A stretch of DNA of 64,000 nt from Acetobacter okinawensis JCM 25146 (GCF_000613865.1 NZ_BAJU01000006.1:31452-95451); one strand, 5' to 3'. Shown: positions 26,281 through 36,551, counted from the stretch's first letter. Made by a program: numbers and translations. The notes: generated by a model not told the origin, from the sequence alone.

Positions 26281-27581
26281 ATGACTACTTTTCGGATCTG
26301 AAACTCGCTGCACCTCTGTTGCAGGCACTGGCCGACCAAGGGTACGAAATACCTACTCCCATTCAGGCGGGGTCTATTCCGCATCTGCTGGAAGGGCGGG
26401 ACCTGCTGGGTCTGGCACAGACCGGAACAGGCAAGACCGCGTCTTTTGCTCTGCCGATTTTGCAGCACCTGCATAACAACCCCAAGTCTACGGCTCCCAA
26501 GCAGCCGCGCGTTCTGGTGCTTGCTCCCACGCGTGAGCTGGTTGCCCAGATTAGCGACAGCTTTAAAGCCTACGCAAAATACATGAAATTTTCGCAGGCT
26601 GTTGTGTTCGGCGGTGTCGGGCAGGGCAGGCAGGTGGATGCCATGCGTCGTGGCGTGGATGTGCTTGTGGCAGCGCCGGGCCGACTGCTGGACCTGATTG
26701 GTCAGGGCTATATTGACCTGTCCGGGCTGGAAGTGCTGGTGCTCGATGAAGCCGATCGCATGCTGGATATGGGGTTCGTGCGCGATATCCGCCGGATTAT
26801 GAGCTATGTTCCCGCGCAGCGGCAGACCCTGCTGTTCTCGGCGACAATGCCCAAGAGCATTGAAGACCTTGCCGCATCCCTGCTGAGCAACCCTGCGCGG
26901 GTGGAAGTGGCTCCGCCCTCCAGCACGGTTGACCGTATTCAGCAGGCCATCATGTTCGTGAACGGCACCAGCGACAAGCGCGACGCCCTTTTGACCATGG
27001 TGGAATCCGACAAGGTGGCCCGTGCCGTTGTGTTTACGCTGATGAAGCATGAAGCCAATAAAGTGGCCGAGTTCCTTAATAAGAACAGCGTGACAGCCGA
27101 GGCCATTCACGGCAACAAGTCTCAGGGTGCGCGCGAGCGGGCGATGAAGGGCTTCCGTGCAGGGTCGGTCAAGGTTCTGGTCGCGACTGACATTGCCGCG
27201 CGCGGCATTGACGTGGACGAAGTCAGCCACGTGTTCAACTACGACCTGCCGAATGTGCCAGAAAGCTATGTGCACCGCATTGGCCGTACCGCCCGTGCCG
27301 GGCGTGATGGCTGGGCCGTGTCCTTCTGCGATGCGGAACAGCGTGCGTGGCTGAAAGATATTGAAAAAACAATCGGAAAATCCATCCCGGTTGTGCGCGA
27401 TCATCCCTGGCATTCGGAAGAAGCTGAGTTTTCCACCCAGCGTCCGCCTGTTCTGGGTGGCGGTGGTGGTCGGGGCCGTGGTGGTCCGCCGCGCAATGGT
27501 GGTGGTGGCCGTGGTGGCCCGCCGCGCCGTTCTGGTGGTGGGCGTTCCGGGGCCTCGCACAGGTCTGGCGCACACGCCTGA
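26281..27581 (+). CDS. rhlE: DEAD-box RNA helicase, RhlE type (frameshift at codon 4-5 as assembled)
   Basis: ATP-dependent RNA helicase. Q-motif GYEIPTPIQ, Walker A AQTGTGKT, PTRELVAQ, VLDEADRMLDMGF, FSATMP, ARGIDVDEVSHVFNYD, HRIGRTARAGR, then a Gly/Arg-rich RGG tail from about nt 27450. GGAGAGG (26264-26270) points to ATG 26281, giving MTTF. That frame breaks because TTTT at 26289-26292 seems to lack one T (expected MTTFSDLKLA). With the T restored the protein is 433 aa. As written, the frame can only be entered at ATG 26262, which overlaps the ribosome binding site. Likely roles are rRNA processing and cold adaptation. Confidence 0.92.
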
Positions 27582-27600
27582 TCGGGCAGAGTATGGTAAA

Positions 27601-27634
27601 AAGGGCTGCTACGGTTACGTAGCGGCCCTTTTTT
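27601..27634. terminator. Intrinsic terminator between convergent rhlE and EEP gene
   Basis: AAGGGC-TGCTACG and CGTAGC-GGCCCTT form a long stem with one bulge, followed by TTTT. On the other strand the stem ends in A/T-rich sequence just after the restored end of the EEP gene, so it may serve both genes. Confidence 0.85.
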
Positions 27635-28500
27635 ATGGTGGCGCGTCCTGTGGCACACGCAATGTGATGGATACGGGGCAGTGGTCGCTCAGAACCTGTG
27701 TGCTATTTTGTGGAATGGTCATTACCCGCAGAGTTTGGGTCTGCCCATTTCTGGGCGGCACCTCCAAGCAGAATATGGTCAATAAAGTAACTGCCATTCA
27801 GGCATGGGCTGGCCCGCCCGGCAGTGGTCAGGAGCAGTGGCGTAACCTGATTGAGGCTGATGAATAAAGGGTCCGTTCGTGTCATGCGGCGGTTAAAGTC
27901 GCCTATAATGGCAAAAGGTTCCCCATTTTTTGCTCTCTCTGCCAGCCAGTCGCGCAAGGCGTGGAACTGCTGGAACAAAATTGGGCAGGCGTACCGGGTT
28001 TCCGATACCGGGTTATCCCAGCAGCCAGTTTTAAGATGAACGACTAAAACGCGCAGGGTCATGCGCCCTATGCGCACATTGATGTCCAGCCCACTGCGCA
28101 GCGGATGGTGTGCGGCGGTTGGGTCGGGTGCGAGCGTGCTGACATCTGGGTTGCGCTGTATGGTCAGGCCTCGGCGCACGGCAAGGGCTGTATGCTGGGC
28201 AATAGCATCGTTAGAGAGGAGGATCTGGTAGTCCTGCGGGTTAAACAGGTGGCCCAATGTTGCGCTGTCCCCCACCTCCTGCAAACCGATCAGGTCCGAG
28301 CGCAGGCGCTGGGCATAGGTGGCTAGGGCACTTAGGTCATCGGCTGATCTGTGGGGAATGTCCGGTGGCACATCGGGGGCATTCTGTGCCGGGGTGCTGA
28401 GCAGCCAATCCATATTCCATGTGCTGATTTTAAAAGTCTGTGCAGGTGGGGAGGTATTGGATGGGGGGCTGCTGGCCACAAAAAAAACGGCGCCCACCAT
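27633..28500 (-). CDS. Endonuclease/exonuclease/phosphatase family protein, exported (frameshift near 3' end as assembled)
   Basis: EEP-fold hydrolase. ISTWNMDWL near the N-terminus, LIGLQEVGD (metal-binding Glu), VLVVHLKTGCW, IIGDFNRR (catalytic Asp/Asn) and FIDHILL. The frame as written stops at 27703 before the essential C-terminal His. Reading on in the neighbouring frame from about 27722 gives VLSDHCPVSITLRVPQ and a stop at 27633, restoring the catalytic SDH. Total about 288 aa. The N-terminus is hydrophobic. The only ATG is at 28500, and open frame upstream to a CTG near 28554 would complete a signal peptide. The substrate (nucleic acid, phospholipid or other phosphodiester) is unknown. 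Confidence 0.78.
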
Positions 28501-28546
28501 GGCTGCAAGGCCAAGGTGATGCGCCGTTAAGCAGAAGCGGAGTGCT

Positions 28547-29245
28547 TTATGCAGTTTCCTGCTCGGTCTGCTTTTGCATCTGTTCAATAACATTGTTGAT
28601 TGGAACACTGGTCCGGGTCTGCTCATCCAGCACAGAGACTTCACCCGTGCCAATATCGTAAAACCACCCTTGCAGGAACAGTGTATTACGCGCCAGCCCA
28701 GCGGCAACGGCGGGGTGGGTGCGCAGGTGGGCCAACTGGAGCAGCACATTCTGCTCGGCCAGACAGCGCACGGTAGCTGGCCCTGCATCATCGGAGCGGA
28801 ATGCGTTCAGCGTTGCTGCGCGTGCGGCTTCAGCATTGCGCAGCCAGCTACGCACTGTGGGCATTTTGTCCAGTCCGGCCTTTTCCGGGTCGAGTAGGGC
28901 CTTCATGGCGCCACAGTCGGAATGGCCGCAGACAATAATGGACGAAACCCCAAGCCCCATGACCGCGTACTCAATGGCGGAGGAAACACCCCCCAGCATT
29001 TCCCCATAAGCGGGAACCAGATTGCCAATGTTACGCAGAATGAACAGATCACCCGGTTCGGTCTGGGTAATCAGGTTGGGGTTGATGCGGCTGTCGGCGC
29101 AGGCAATGAACAGCGCACCGGGAGCCTGCCCTTTGGCCAGACTGGCAAACAGGGCTTCCTTTGCGGGGAATACTTCGGTGTTGAAGTGTTCAACACCGCG
29201 CAGGAGAGAAAGCAGGTTGCTTCTGGCTTCGGAACATGTTGGCAT
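28547..29245 (-). CDS. can: Beta-class carbonic anhydrase
   Basis: 232 aa, cytoplasmic Zn enzyme interconverting CO2 and bicarbonate. Zn ligands are in FIACADSRINP (Cys, and the Asp-Arg dyad) and VCGHSDCGAM (His and Cys). LRNIGNLVP is the usual loop. The start ATG 29245 has GGAG eight bases upstream. It lies upstream of the EEP gene on the same strand with almost no gap and could be cotranscribed with it. Confidence 0.95.
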   Translation of the reverse strand: MPTCSEARSNLLSLLRGVEHFNTEVFPAKEALFASLAKGQAPGALFIACADSRINPNLITQTEPGDLFILRNIGNLVPAYGEMLGGVSSAIEYAVMGLGVSSIIVCGHSDCGAMKALLDPEKAGLDKMPTVRSWLRNAEAARAATLNAFRSDDAGPATVRCLAEQNVLLQLAHLRTHPAVAAGLARNTLFLQGWFYDIGTGEVSVLDEQTRTSVPINNVIEQMQKQTEQETA

Positions 29246-29380
29246 CAGTTAACTCCGGAAAACCTTGACGTTTGAGCTAAGGCTGGACCCATGGCTGCAA
29301 GGGGATTGTGCTATGCCAAACGCGTGAGGAACAGATACGTTCGTGGGAAAAGAGCAAAATTCTGTTTTGTCACACTTTGC

Positions 29381-29998
29381 TCAGCTTAGCGGGTCATCCT
29401 CGGGTTCGCTCATCTGGTCTGCCGGGTGGCGGATGGGGGCCGGGTTAGCGCGTGGGCGGCTTGGCTCGGTCTGGCGGCGGGTAAAGTTGGCGCCAAGGGA
29501 TGCCAGTTCAAGGAACTGGTCGGCCTGCCTGCGCAGGTCATCCCCGATCAGCGGTGGGGAGGAGCGCATGGAAGACGCAACGGATACGCGCGTACCCTGC
29601 CGCTGCACGGCTTCCACCACGCGGCGGAAATCTGAATCACCACTGAACAGGATGGCGTGGTCGATGTGGGGGGCCATTTCCATCATGTCCACGGCAATCT
29701 CTATGTCCATATTGCCTTTGACCCGGCGCTTTCCGGTCGAATCCGTAAATTCGCGTGCGGGTTTGGTGACCAGAAAATAACCGTTATATGACAGCCAGTC
29801 GGTCAGGGGTTTGAGGGGGGAGTAATCCTCGGTATCCAGAATGGCGGCATAGTAATAGGCGCGGATCACATGGGTTTTGGCAGCAAAAAATTCGAGCAGT
29901 TTTTTATAGTCGACATCAAAACCCAGACTGCGGGAGGTTGAGTACAGGCTTGACCCGTCAATAAAAAGACAGGTTTTTTCGTCTTTTTTCAGGTTCAT
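29381..29998 (-). CDS. NYN-domain (LabA/DUF88-like) protein
   Basis: 205 aa. PIN-like NYN fold with the expected acidic residues: CLFIDGSSLY (Asp), KGNMDIEIAVDMME (Asp) and AILFSGDSDFRRVV (Asp-x-Asp). Such proteins are predicted metal-dependent ribonucleases. The C-terminal ~40 residues are basic and proline-rich, then acidic. It stands alone, divergent from folK. The 182-bp spacer to folK is AT-rich and holds no other gene. Confidence 0.9.
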   Translation of the reverse strand: MNLKKDEKTCLFIDGSSLYSTSRSLGFDVDYKKLLEFFAAKTHVIRAYYYAAILDTEDYSPLKPLTDWLSYNGYFLVTKPAREFTDSTGKRRVKGNMDIEIAVDMMEMAPHIDHAILFSGDSDFRRVVEAVQRQGTRVSVASSMRSSPPLIGDDLRRQADQFLELASLGANFTRRQTEPSRPRANPAPIRHPADQMSEPEDDPLS

Positions 29999-30181
29999 GG
30001 ATTTAGTCCTCTAAATAAATTCAAAGTTGTTTCTTTTAGGTTTCGATTATCTGGGAATGAAATTTTTTTCATACGCTTCGGAATATAAGGCCCCTCTGAC
30101 TGTTTGTTTGCGGAGCGTTCTTATAAAAGAAGCCCCAATTGTGTCCAAAACAAGATAGTCCACTCAGGCGTGAGGCAACAC

Positions 30182-30700
30182 ATGGCGGAAGAGCAAAATC
30201 ATACCAGATCAGTCCTGATAGCAATAGGTGCAAATCTGCCTCTGGGGGAGTGCAGTGCCCTGAAAAGCTGCGAGCAGGCCGTGCAGGCTCTGCGTTGTGT
30301 GCCGGGGCTGGAGCTGGAGGTCGTCTCCCGCTGGTATGAGAGCGCGCCAGTCCCCCCTTCGGGGCAGCCGGTCTACGTGAATGGTGTTGTGCGCGGTGTG
30401 ACGAGTCTGCCTCCTCTGGCCCTGCTGGATCAGCTTCAGGCCATAGAAACGCATCAGGGGCGTGTGCGTTCCGTACCCAATGCAGCGCGCACGCTTGATC
30501 TGGACATCATTGCCATGGAGGGTGTTCACCTTGATACGCCGCGCCTGTGTCTGCCGCACCCTCGTGCGCATGAGCGTGCTTTTGTGCTGCGTCCTTTGCA
30601 CGATGTATGGCCAGGCTGGGTTCATCCGCTGACACACCACTCCTTGGGGCAGATGCTCAGGGCCGTGCAGGGGCAGGAAATCAGGGTGATCGGGGAATAA
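30182..30700 (+). CDS. folK: 2-amino-4-hydroxy-6-hydroxymethyldihydropteridine pyrophosphokinase
   Basis: HPPK of folate synthesis, about 172 aa. Motifs: IAIGANLP, SRWYESAPV, YVNGVV, RTLDLDIIAM (metal-binding DxD) and LPHPRAHERAFVLRPL. ATG 30182 is chosen since upstream sequence has no family similarity. No folB or folP is adjacent. Confidence 0.93.
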   Translation: MAEEQNHTRSVLIAIGANLPLGECSALKSCEQAVQALRCVPGLELEVVSRWYESAPVPPSGQPVYVNGVVRGVTSLPPLALLDQLQAIETHQGRVRSVPNAARTLDLDIIAMEGVHLDTPRLCLPHPRAHERAFVLRPLHDVWPGWVHPLTHHSLGQMLRAVQGQEIRVIGE

Positions 30701-30790
30701 ACCTTTCCTGTTGTGGGTGGATGCGGTAATAAGACCTTTCTGTCTTTATTTATTGTATTTCTGTGCTGAACTGTCTGGAGGCTCTTCGTA

Positions 30791-31162
30791 ATGGCCCGCG
30801 TCACCGTCGAAGACTGCGTTGAAAAGGTTCCAAACCGCTTTGAACTGGTGGTGTACGCCGCGCAGCGCGCCCGCAACATCTCCCGTGGCGAGGAGCTGAC
30901 CATTGACCGCGACAACGACAAGAACCCCGTCGTTGCATTGCGTGAAATTGCGGATGAAACCGTGCAACTTCCTGCGCTGCGGAGCGATCTGATCCGCTCG
31001 CAGGCCCGCGAGCCCGAGCCCGAGCCCGTGGAAGAGGAAGTGCAGGATCTGGTGCCGACCGAACAGAATATTTTCGGTCTGCAGGAAGTCTCCGCCGAAG
31101 AAGAAGCAGCGGACGACGTGCGTGCCATCGAGGCGGCCCTGACCGGTCGCGCACGGCGGTAA
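30791..31162 (+). CDS. rpoZ: RNA polymerase omega subunit
   Basis: 123 aa. [20 protein letters not shown] is the family N-terminus. Then [12 protein letters not shown], and [19 protein letters not shown], as in alphaproteobacterial omega. The C-terminal extension is acidic. Omega helps assemble RNA polymerase and is part of the ppGpp binding site. The next gene is rsh, whose product makes ppGpp, a common neighbour pair. Confidence 0.96.
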   Translation: MARVTVEDCVEKVPNRFELVVYAAQRARNISRGEELTIDRDNDKNPVVALREIADETVQLPALRSDLIRSQAREPEPEPVEEEVQDLVPTEQNIFGLQEVSAEEEAADDVRAIEAALTGRARR

Positions 31163-31264
31163 AGCGCGCGTGGACCAACCGGGCGGCGATATTCCCGTTC
31201 ACACCTCCTCCTCGCAAGGAGAGGGGGGTGCCCCGGTTGAGGTATCTGCACCCCCGTGTCCACC

Positions 31265-33502
31265 ATGGACCGGGTGGGGGAAATTGGCTGCGAGCGGCTG
31301 GTTGCCAAAGTGCTCAGCTACGCACCGCAGGCCGATGTACAAGCCATTCGTCGGGCGTTTGATGTGGCCTACAAGGCCCATCAGACCCAGATGCGCGATA
31401 ATGGCGACCCCTACATAACCCACCCTCTGGCTGTCGCCATGATTCTGGCGCGCTTCAGGCTGGATGTGCAGTCCATCTGCACCGCTCTGCTCCACGATAC
31501 TATTGAAGATACCGGCGTGACGTATGACACGCTGAAGTCTGGCTTTGGCCCCGTTGTGGCCGATCTGGTGGACGGGGTCACCAAGCTGACACGACTGGAA
31601 CTCCAGTCCGACCGTACCAAGCAGGCTGAGAATTTTCGCAAGCTTGTGCTGGCCATGTCCAAGGACATTCGTGTTCTTCTGGTCAAGCTGGCGGACCGCC
31701 TGCACAACATGCGTACGCTGCATTTTGTGGAGCGGCAGGACCGCAGGCAGCGCATTGCGCGTGAGACGCTCGATATTTACGCGCCACTGGCTGAGCGTAT
31801 TGGTATGGACCGGGTCAAGACCGAGCTCCAGAACCTGTCGTTTGCTCAGCTTGAGCCCGAGGCTGATACCACCATCCGCACACGCCTGAACTACCTGCGC
31901 GGGCAGGGGGCGGATGTGATCGAGGACGTGCGGCGCGAACTTCTGCGTCTGTGTCATGAGGCCGGGCTGAAGGATGCTCAGGTCTCGGGGCGAGAAAAAT
32001 CGCCTTATTCCATATGGGAAAAAATGCAGCGCCGGAATGTGGCGTTCGAGCAGTTGTCCGACATCATGGCGTTCAGGATGATCGTGGACACGCGCGAGGA
32101 CTGCTACATGGCGCTTGGGGCCGTGCATGCCGCCTATCCCATGATTGCGGGGCGCTTCAAGGACTATATTTCCACCCCCAAAGCCAACGGTTACCAGAGC
32201 CTGCATACGGGTGTGACACTGCGCTCCCCGCGTAATCAGAAGATAGAAGTGCAGATCCGCACGCAGGCCATGCATGACGTGGCTGAAAACGGTGTGGCTG
32301 CACACTGGGTTTACAAGGAAGGGGGCAGCAGCCCGGAGGAGGGCGGCTACGGTGGCGTGCGCCGTCCGCGCTGGGTACAGGATCTGCTGGAAATTCTGGA
32401 AGCGTCATCCGCGCCGGATGAGTTTTTGGAGAATACCAAGCTTGAGCTTTATCAGGATCAGGTTTTCTGTTTTTCGCCCAAGGGGCAGCTTATCTCGCTC
32501 CCGCGTGGAGCCACGCCGGTGGATTTTGCCTATGCGGTGCATAGCCAGATCGGGGATACCTGCGTAGGGGCCAAGGTAAATGGTCGCCTTATGCCGCTCA
32601 GGCATGAGTTGGAAAACGGCGATCAGGTCGAAATCATGACCGCCCGTGGCGGCGCGCCCTCCCCCTCGTGGGAGCGGTTTGTTGTCACGGGTAAGGCGCG
32701 CGCGCGTATTCGCCGTTATGTGGCGCAGCAGCAGCGTCAGGTTTCGTTGGATAACGGGCGTGCGGCTTTGGCCAAGGCCTTCCGTCAGGAAGGTGTGGAT
32801 GGCTCCGAAAAAATCATGGAGACCACACTCAAGGCGCTCAAGCAGAGTTCCTTGTCAGACCTGTATGTGGCTGTTGGCACCAGCAACCTGAATGCGCGTG
32901 ACGTGGTGCATGCAGCCTATCCGGAACTGCGGCGTGTGCAGCGTGTGCCCCGTATGTTGGCCGGTCTGCCGGGTGTTCTGGGTACGGCGGGGCCACGCCC
33001 CCGTGGTGCGCCTGCAACACGCCGCCCGTCAGGCGGGGCTGTGCCGCTGGTCGGGCTTGGGGCAGGCGTTGCCGTGCATTACGCAGCCTGCTGCCACCCC
33101 CTGCCGGGGGACCGCATTGTGGGGGTTGTGGCAACTGGCAAGGGTGTGACCGTGCATACACGCAATTGCCAGACGCTGGAGAGCTTTGCCGCAACGCCCG
33201 AGCGCTTTTTGGATGTGGACTGGGACTACGATGCCATGGCCCGCACAGGTGGTGCCGGGCAGATGCGGGTTGGCCGGATTACCATTGTGGCGGGGAATGA
33301 AGGCTCGGTTCTGGCGTCCATTACCAACACGATCTCCAAATGTGATGCGGCCATGGTCAACCTCAAGATTGTGCATCGCCAGCTCGACTTTACGGAAATC
33401 CTGCTGGATGTGGAGGTGCGGGATCTGCGCCACCTCTCCTCCGTTATTGCGGGCCTGCGCGCCGTCTCGGGCATTATGCAGGCGGATCGGGCCAAGTCAT
33501 GA
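31265..33502 (+). CDS. rsh: Bifunctional (p)ppGpp synthetase/hydrolase Rsh
   Basis: About 745 aa, the long RSH architecture. An HD hydrolase domain ([23 protein letters not shown]), a RelA/SpoT synthetase domain ([10 protein letters not shown] and [11 protein letters not shown], where RFKD marks the bifunctional class), a TGS domain ([21 protein letters not shown]), a zinc-finger-like region ([10 protein letters not shown]) and a C-terminal ACT domain. Governs the stringent response. A GTG at 31256 is also in frame. Its stop overlaps acpS (ATGA at 33499-33502). Confidence 0.95.
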   Translation: MDRVGEIGCERLVAKVLSYAPQADVQAIRRAFDVAYKAHQTQMRDNGDPYITHPLAVAMILARFRLDVQSICTALLHDTIEDTGVTYDTLKSGFGPVVADLVDGVTKLTRLELQSDRTKQAENFRKLVLAMSKDIRVLLVKLADRLHNMRTLHFVERQDRRQRIARETLDIYAPLAERIGMDRVKTELQNLSFAQLEPEADTTIRTRLNYLRGQGADVIEDVRRELLRLCHEAGLKDAQVSGREKSPYSIWEKMQRRNVAFEQLSDIMAFRMIVDTREDCYMALGAVHAAYPMIAGRFKDYISTPKANGYQSLHTGVTLRSPRNQKIEVQIRTQAMHDVAENGVAAHWVYKEGGSSPEEGGYGGVRRPRWVQDLLEILEASSAPDEFLENTKLELYQDQVFCFSPKGQLISLPRGATPVDFAYAVHSQIGDTCVGAKVNGRLMPLRHELENGDQVEIMTARGGAPSPSWERFVVTGKARARIRRYVAQQQRQVSLDNGRAALAKAFRQEGVDGSEKIMETTLKALKQSSLSDLYVAVGTSNLNARDVVHAAYPELRRVQRVPRMLAGLPGVLGTAGPRPRGAPATRRPSGGAVPLVGLGAGVAVHYAACCHPLPGDRIVGVVATGKGVTVHTRNCQTLESFAATPERFLDVDWDYDAMARTGGAGQMRVGRITIVAGNEGSVLASITNTISKCDAAMVNLKIVHRQLDFTEILLDVEVRDLRHLSSVIAGLRAVSGIMQADRAKS

Positions 33503-33905
33503 CCCTGCTGGCAACGGGTGTGGACCTGTGCGACATGCGGCGGATTGAGCAGACCATCGCCCGCTTTGGTGAGCGTTTTCTGGACCGTGTGTTTACCCCT
33601 TATGAGCGTGCCAAGCAGAGCGTCGGGTTGGTGCTGCCAGAATAGGCACCTACGCCAAGCGCTGGGCCGCAAAGGAGGCCTGCGCCAAGGCGCTGGGTAC
33701 GGGCTTTGCCCACGGAGTTGCGCAAAGCCAGATCGGGGTGGAAAACCTGCCATCAGGCCAGCCTGTGCTGGTGCTTAGCGGTGCTGCGGCCCAAAGACTG
33801 GCGGAGCTGGTGCCTGCGGGCTATGAGCCTGAACTGATGCTGAGCATGACCGATGAGCCACCTTATGCGTTTGCACAGGTGTTTATCTCGGTCCGCGCGG
33901 GTTGA
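33499..33905 (+). CDS. acpS: Holo-[acyl-carrier-protein] synthase (frameshift as assembled)
   Basis: Transfers 4'-phosphopantetheine from CoA to acyl carrier protein. The N-terminal frame reads [12 protein letters not shown] and FTPYERAK and then hits a stop. A neighbouring frame continues [30 protein letters not shown] and on to 33905. Restoring a G near 33615 (AAG-GCA) joins them into 135 aa. The catalytic Asp (GVDL) and Glu (AAKEA) are then both present. The start overlaps the rsh stop. The gene is essential, so a sequence error is likely. Confidence 0.88.
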
Positions 33906-33980
33906 CATCACACCAAGCGCACGGCTTGATCCAGCGGATTTTATTTTTCTGGCACGATTATGGGAGCAGATGGGCAGCGC

Positions 33981-34782
33981 ATGAGTAAACCGGAGACTTC
34001 TCCTACTGGAGCGCAGCACGCTGTAACTCTCAGACATGCTGTGGTGGAGTATGTGCGCACAATTCTGACGGTGGTGATCGTCGTTGTTTTTGTGCGTACG
34101 TTCCTGTTTGAATCCTTTGTTATTCCTCGGGGTCCATGATTCCGACCTTGCAGGTGGGGGATTACATATGGGTTTCCAAATACAGTTACGGCTATTCACG
34201 GTTTTCGCTGCCGTTCTCGCCTGATCTGTTCAATGGCCGTGTCTGGGCGGGGCAGCCGCATCGGGGCGATGTGGTCGTGTTCCGCTTCACCAAGGACGCA
34301 TCCATTGATTACATCAAACGGGTGATCGGTCTGCCGGGGGATCATATTCAGGTCATTGGGGGGCAGTTGTATCTTAATGGCGCGCGGGTACCTGTGTGCA
34401 GCCGCACCCGTATGTGGCTCAGGATGAAACGCGCATGCCCATGGAGGGCGAGGCCTGCACGGAAGAGCTGCCATTGCGCGATGACAAGGGCGTGGTTCGG
34501 CATGACATTCTCAAGCTGACCAATGATGGCCCGCAGAATGATACGCCCGAATATGTGGTGCCGCCGGGCTACTTCTTTGCCATGGGTGACAACCGTGATG
34601 ACAGCGCAGATAGCCGCTTTATGGGCGATGGACCAAAGGATTTAGGGTTTGTGCCCATGGAAAACCTTGTGGGCAAGGCGCAGCGCATCTTCTTCTCCGT
34701 GGAGGCGGCACACCCCATCTGGCAGGTCTGGTACTGGCCGGCGGAAATCCGCTGGGCGCGACTGCTCAAGGGCGTGATGTAA
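33981..34782 (+). CDS. lepB: Signal peptidase I (two frameshifts as assembled)
   Basis: Membrane serine protease that cleaves signal peptides. Part 1 (33981-34126): MSKPETSP, then one membrane helix ILTVVIVVVFVRTFLFESF. Adding a T near 34127 changes PRGP-stop to IPSGSMIPTLQVGDYI, which carries the catalytic Ser. Part 2 contains DYIKRVIGLPGDHI with the catalytic Lys and breaks near 34395. Part 3 continues QPHPYVAQDET to GDNRDDSADSRF and the stop at 34782. With two bases restored the length is 267 aa, normal. The stop overlaps rnc by one base (TAATG). Confidence 0.9.
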
Positions 34783-35522
34783 TGAGTGCAGACCCCTCCA
34801 CGCCCCAGTATCAGGCATCCATGGCGTTGCAGGAGCGTCTGGGCTACCGTTTTGCCAACCCTTCCTTGTTGCAGGAGGCGCTGACTCACCGTTCTGCGGC
34901 ACATCAGAAGGCGGGTGGGCGCAGGCGGAACAAGGCCAAGGGCGCAGGCTCCAACGAGCGGCTGGAGTTTATCGGGGACCGTGTTCTGGGTCTGCTTATG
35001 GCCGAACTGCTGCTGGAGCGGTTCCCCGGGGAGCAGGAAGGGGCTTTGGGCTCCAGACTTGCCCATCTGGTTTCACGTGCAACACTGGCCGATATTGCCG
35101 ATCAGCTTGGTCTGGCCGATGCCTTGTCCGTTGCCGAGCATGAGGCCCGCGCAGGCGTGCAGACCGCAGCCAATGTGGTGGCCGATGGGCTGGAGGCTGT
35201 GTTGGGTGCAGTCTTTCTGGATGGTGGGCTGGCTCCGGCGCGCAAAATTGTGCGCGCATGCTGGAAGCGCATATTGGACGCGCAGGCGCTCCCCCCCAAA
35301 GACCCCAAAACGGCCTTGCAGGAGTGGGTTCTGGGACGCGGGCAGGGGCTACCGTATTATGAAACAATAGGAGCCGATGGTCCCTCGCATGCGCCGCAGT
35401 TTGTGGTGCAAGTCAGTGCGGGTGGGGATTCGGCGCAAGGATGCGCAGGTAGCAAGCGGGCAGCAGAAAGTTCTGCCGCAGCAACCCTGCTGGAAAAACT
35501 TGGAGGCAGCCATCAGGGCTGA
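34782..35522 (+). CDS. rnc: Ribonuclease III
   Basis: 246 aa. The endonuclease signature NERLEFIGDRVLGLLMAELL with the catalytic Glu/Asp, LTHRSAAH, a second catalytic region ADGLEAVLGAVFLDGG, and a C-terminal double-stranded RNA-binding domain (ALQEWVLGRGQGLPYYE to GSKRAAESSAAATLLEKL). Processes rRNA and structured mRNAs. The lepB-rnc-era order is conserved in bacteria. Starts in the lepB stop. Confidence 0.96.
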   Translation: MSADPSTPQYQASMALQERLGYRFANPSLLQEALTHRSAAHQKAGGRRRNKAKGAGSNERLEFIGDRVLGLLMAELLLERFPGEQEGALGSRLAHLVSRATLADIADQLGLADALSVAEHEARAGVQTAANVVADGLEAVLGAVFLDGGLAPARKIVRACWKRILDAQALPPKDPKTALQEWVLGRGQGLPYYETIGADGPSHAPQFVVQVSAGGDSAQGCAGSKRAAESSAAATLLEKLGGSHQG

Positions 35523-35532
35523 GGCAACAGGC

Positions 35533-36432
35533 ATGACACAAACAACACGCTGTGGCTTTGCGGCACTGGTGGGTGCACCAAACGCTGGCAAGTCCACACT
35601 GCTTAATCGTATGGCGGGTGCAAAACTTTCCATTGTTTCTCCCAAGGCGCAGACAACGCGGTTCCGGGTGCTGGGTATTCTTATGCGTGGGGCCAGTCAG
35701 ATTCTGCTGGTGGACACGCCGGGAATTTTCAAACCCCGGCGCAAGCTGGACCGGGCTATGGTCGCAGCAGCATGGAATGGTTCGGATGATGCAGATATTA
35801 CCCTGCTGCTGGTCGACTCCCGCTCGGGCCTGACCGAAGCGGTACAGGAGATTATCGATCGTCTGGCCCAGACTGGCCGCACCACATGGCTTGTGCTGAA
35901 CAAGACAGACCTTGTGCCCGCTTCCGCACTGCTACCCCTGACCGCAGCAATTACGGAAAAACTGCCGGTTGAGCATGTGTTTATGGTCAGCGCGCGCACA
36001 GGTGGCGGGGTAGAGGATCTGCTGGATAAGCTGGCCTCCAGCCTGCCCGAAGGGCCGTATCTGTATCCCGAGGATGACCTGACCGACCTGCCTGACCGCC
36101 TGCTGGCGGCAGAACTGGTGCGTGAGCAGATTTTTATGCAGACGCATGAGGAAGTGCCCTATGGCACCACGGCGGAAACGGAGAGTTTTCAGGAACGTCC
36201 CGATGGGTCCGTGCGGATTGAAGTGACCATTTACGTCGGGCGCACCGGGCATAAAGCCATTCTTATCGGGAATGGCGGGCAGAAGATCAAACAGATTGGC
36301 GAGCGCGCGCGCAAGCAGCTTGCCGGTCTGCTGGAACGGCCCTGCCACCTGTTTTTGAACGTCAAGGAGCGTTCCGGGTGGGACGAGGAGCGGGCCCGCC
36401 TGCGTGCGATCGGGTTGGATGACGTGCCATAA
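35533..36432 (+). CDS. era: GTPase Era
   Basis: 299 aa. G1 GAPNAGKST, the Era effector region SPKAQTTRFRVLGI, G3 LVDTPGIFKP, G4 LNKTDLVP, and a C-terminal KH domain (LIGNGGQKIKQIGERARKQL). Binds the 3' end of 16S rRNA in 30S maturation. It starts ten bases after rnc. recO, often next, is absent here. A 119-bp gap with a hairpin leads to pyrH. Confidence 0.96.
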   Translation: MTQTTRCGFAALVGAPNAGKSTLLNRMAGAKLSIVSPKAQTTRFRVLGILMRGASQILLVDTPGIFKPRRKLDRAMVAAAWNGSDDADITLLLVDSRSGLTEAVQEIIDRLAQTGRTTWLVLNKTDLVPASALLPLTAAITEKLPVEHVFMVSARTGGGVEDLLDKLASSLPEGPYLYPEDDLTDLPDRLLAAELVREQIFMQTHEEVPYGTTAETESFQERPDGSVRIEVTIYVGRTGHKAILIGNGGQKIKQIGERARKQLAGLLERPCHLFLNVKERSGWDEERARLRAIGLDDVP

Positions 36433-36490
36433 AGCACGGCTTGGCGCTTGTGGCCATCCGCCTTGGAGGATAAGAGAGAGCGATCTGAGA

Positions 36491-36525
36491 CGCCACGACA
36501 TCTGCGTGGCGCAGGTCTGTTTTTT
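36491..36525 (+). terminator. Possible terminator between era and pyrH
   Basis: Seven-pair stem CGCCACG-ACATCTG-CGTGGCG, nine bases later a TTTTTT run. The gap between stem and T-run is larger than usual, so termination may be partial. Confidence 0.45.
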
Positions 36526-36551
36526 GTCGGACTTTGCATGATTGAGGGCCT

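Noticed and set aside
26277..27575. Long open frame antisense to the RNA helicase
   Set aside because: Caused by the codon bias and Gly/Arg-rich repeats of the helicase; the sense frame carries all DEAD-box motifs.
27450..27580. GGTGGTGG-type repeats that look like a tandem repeat array
   Set aside because: They encode the RGG tail of the helicase in frame; no spacer-repeat structure, so not CRISPR.
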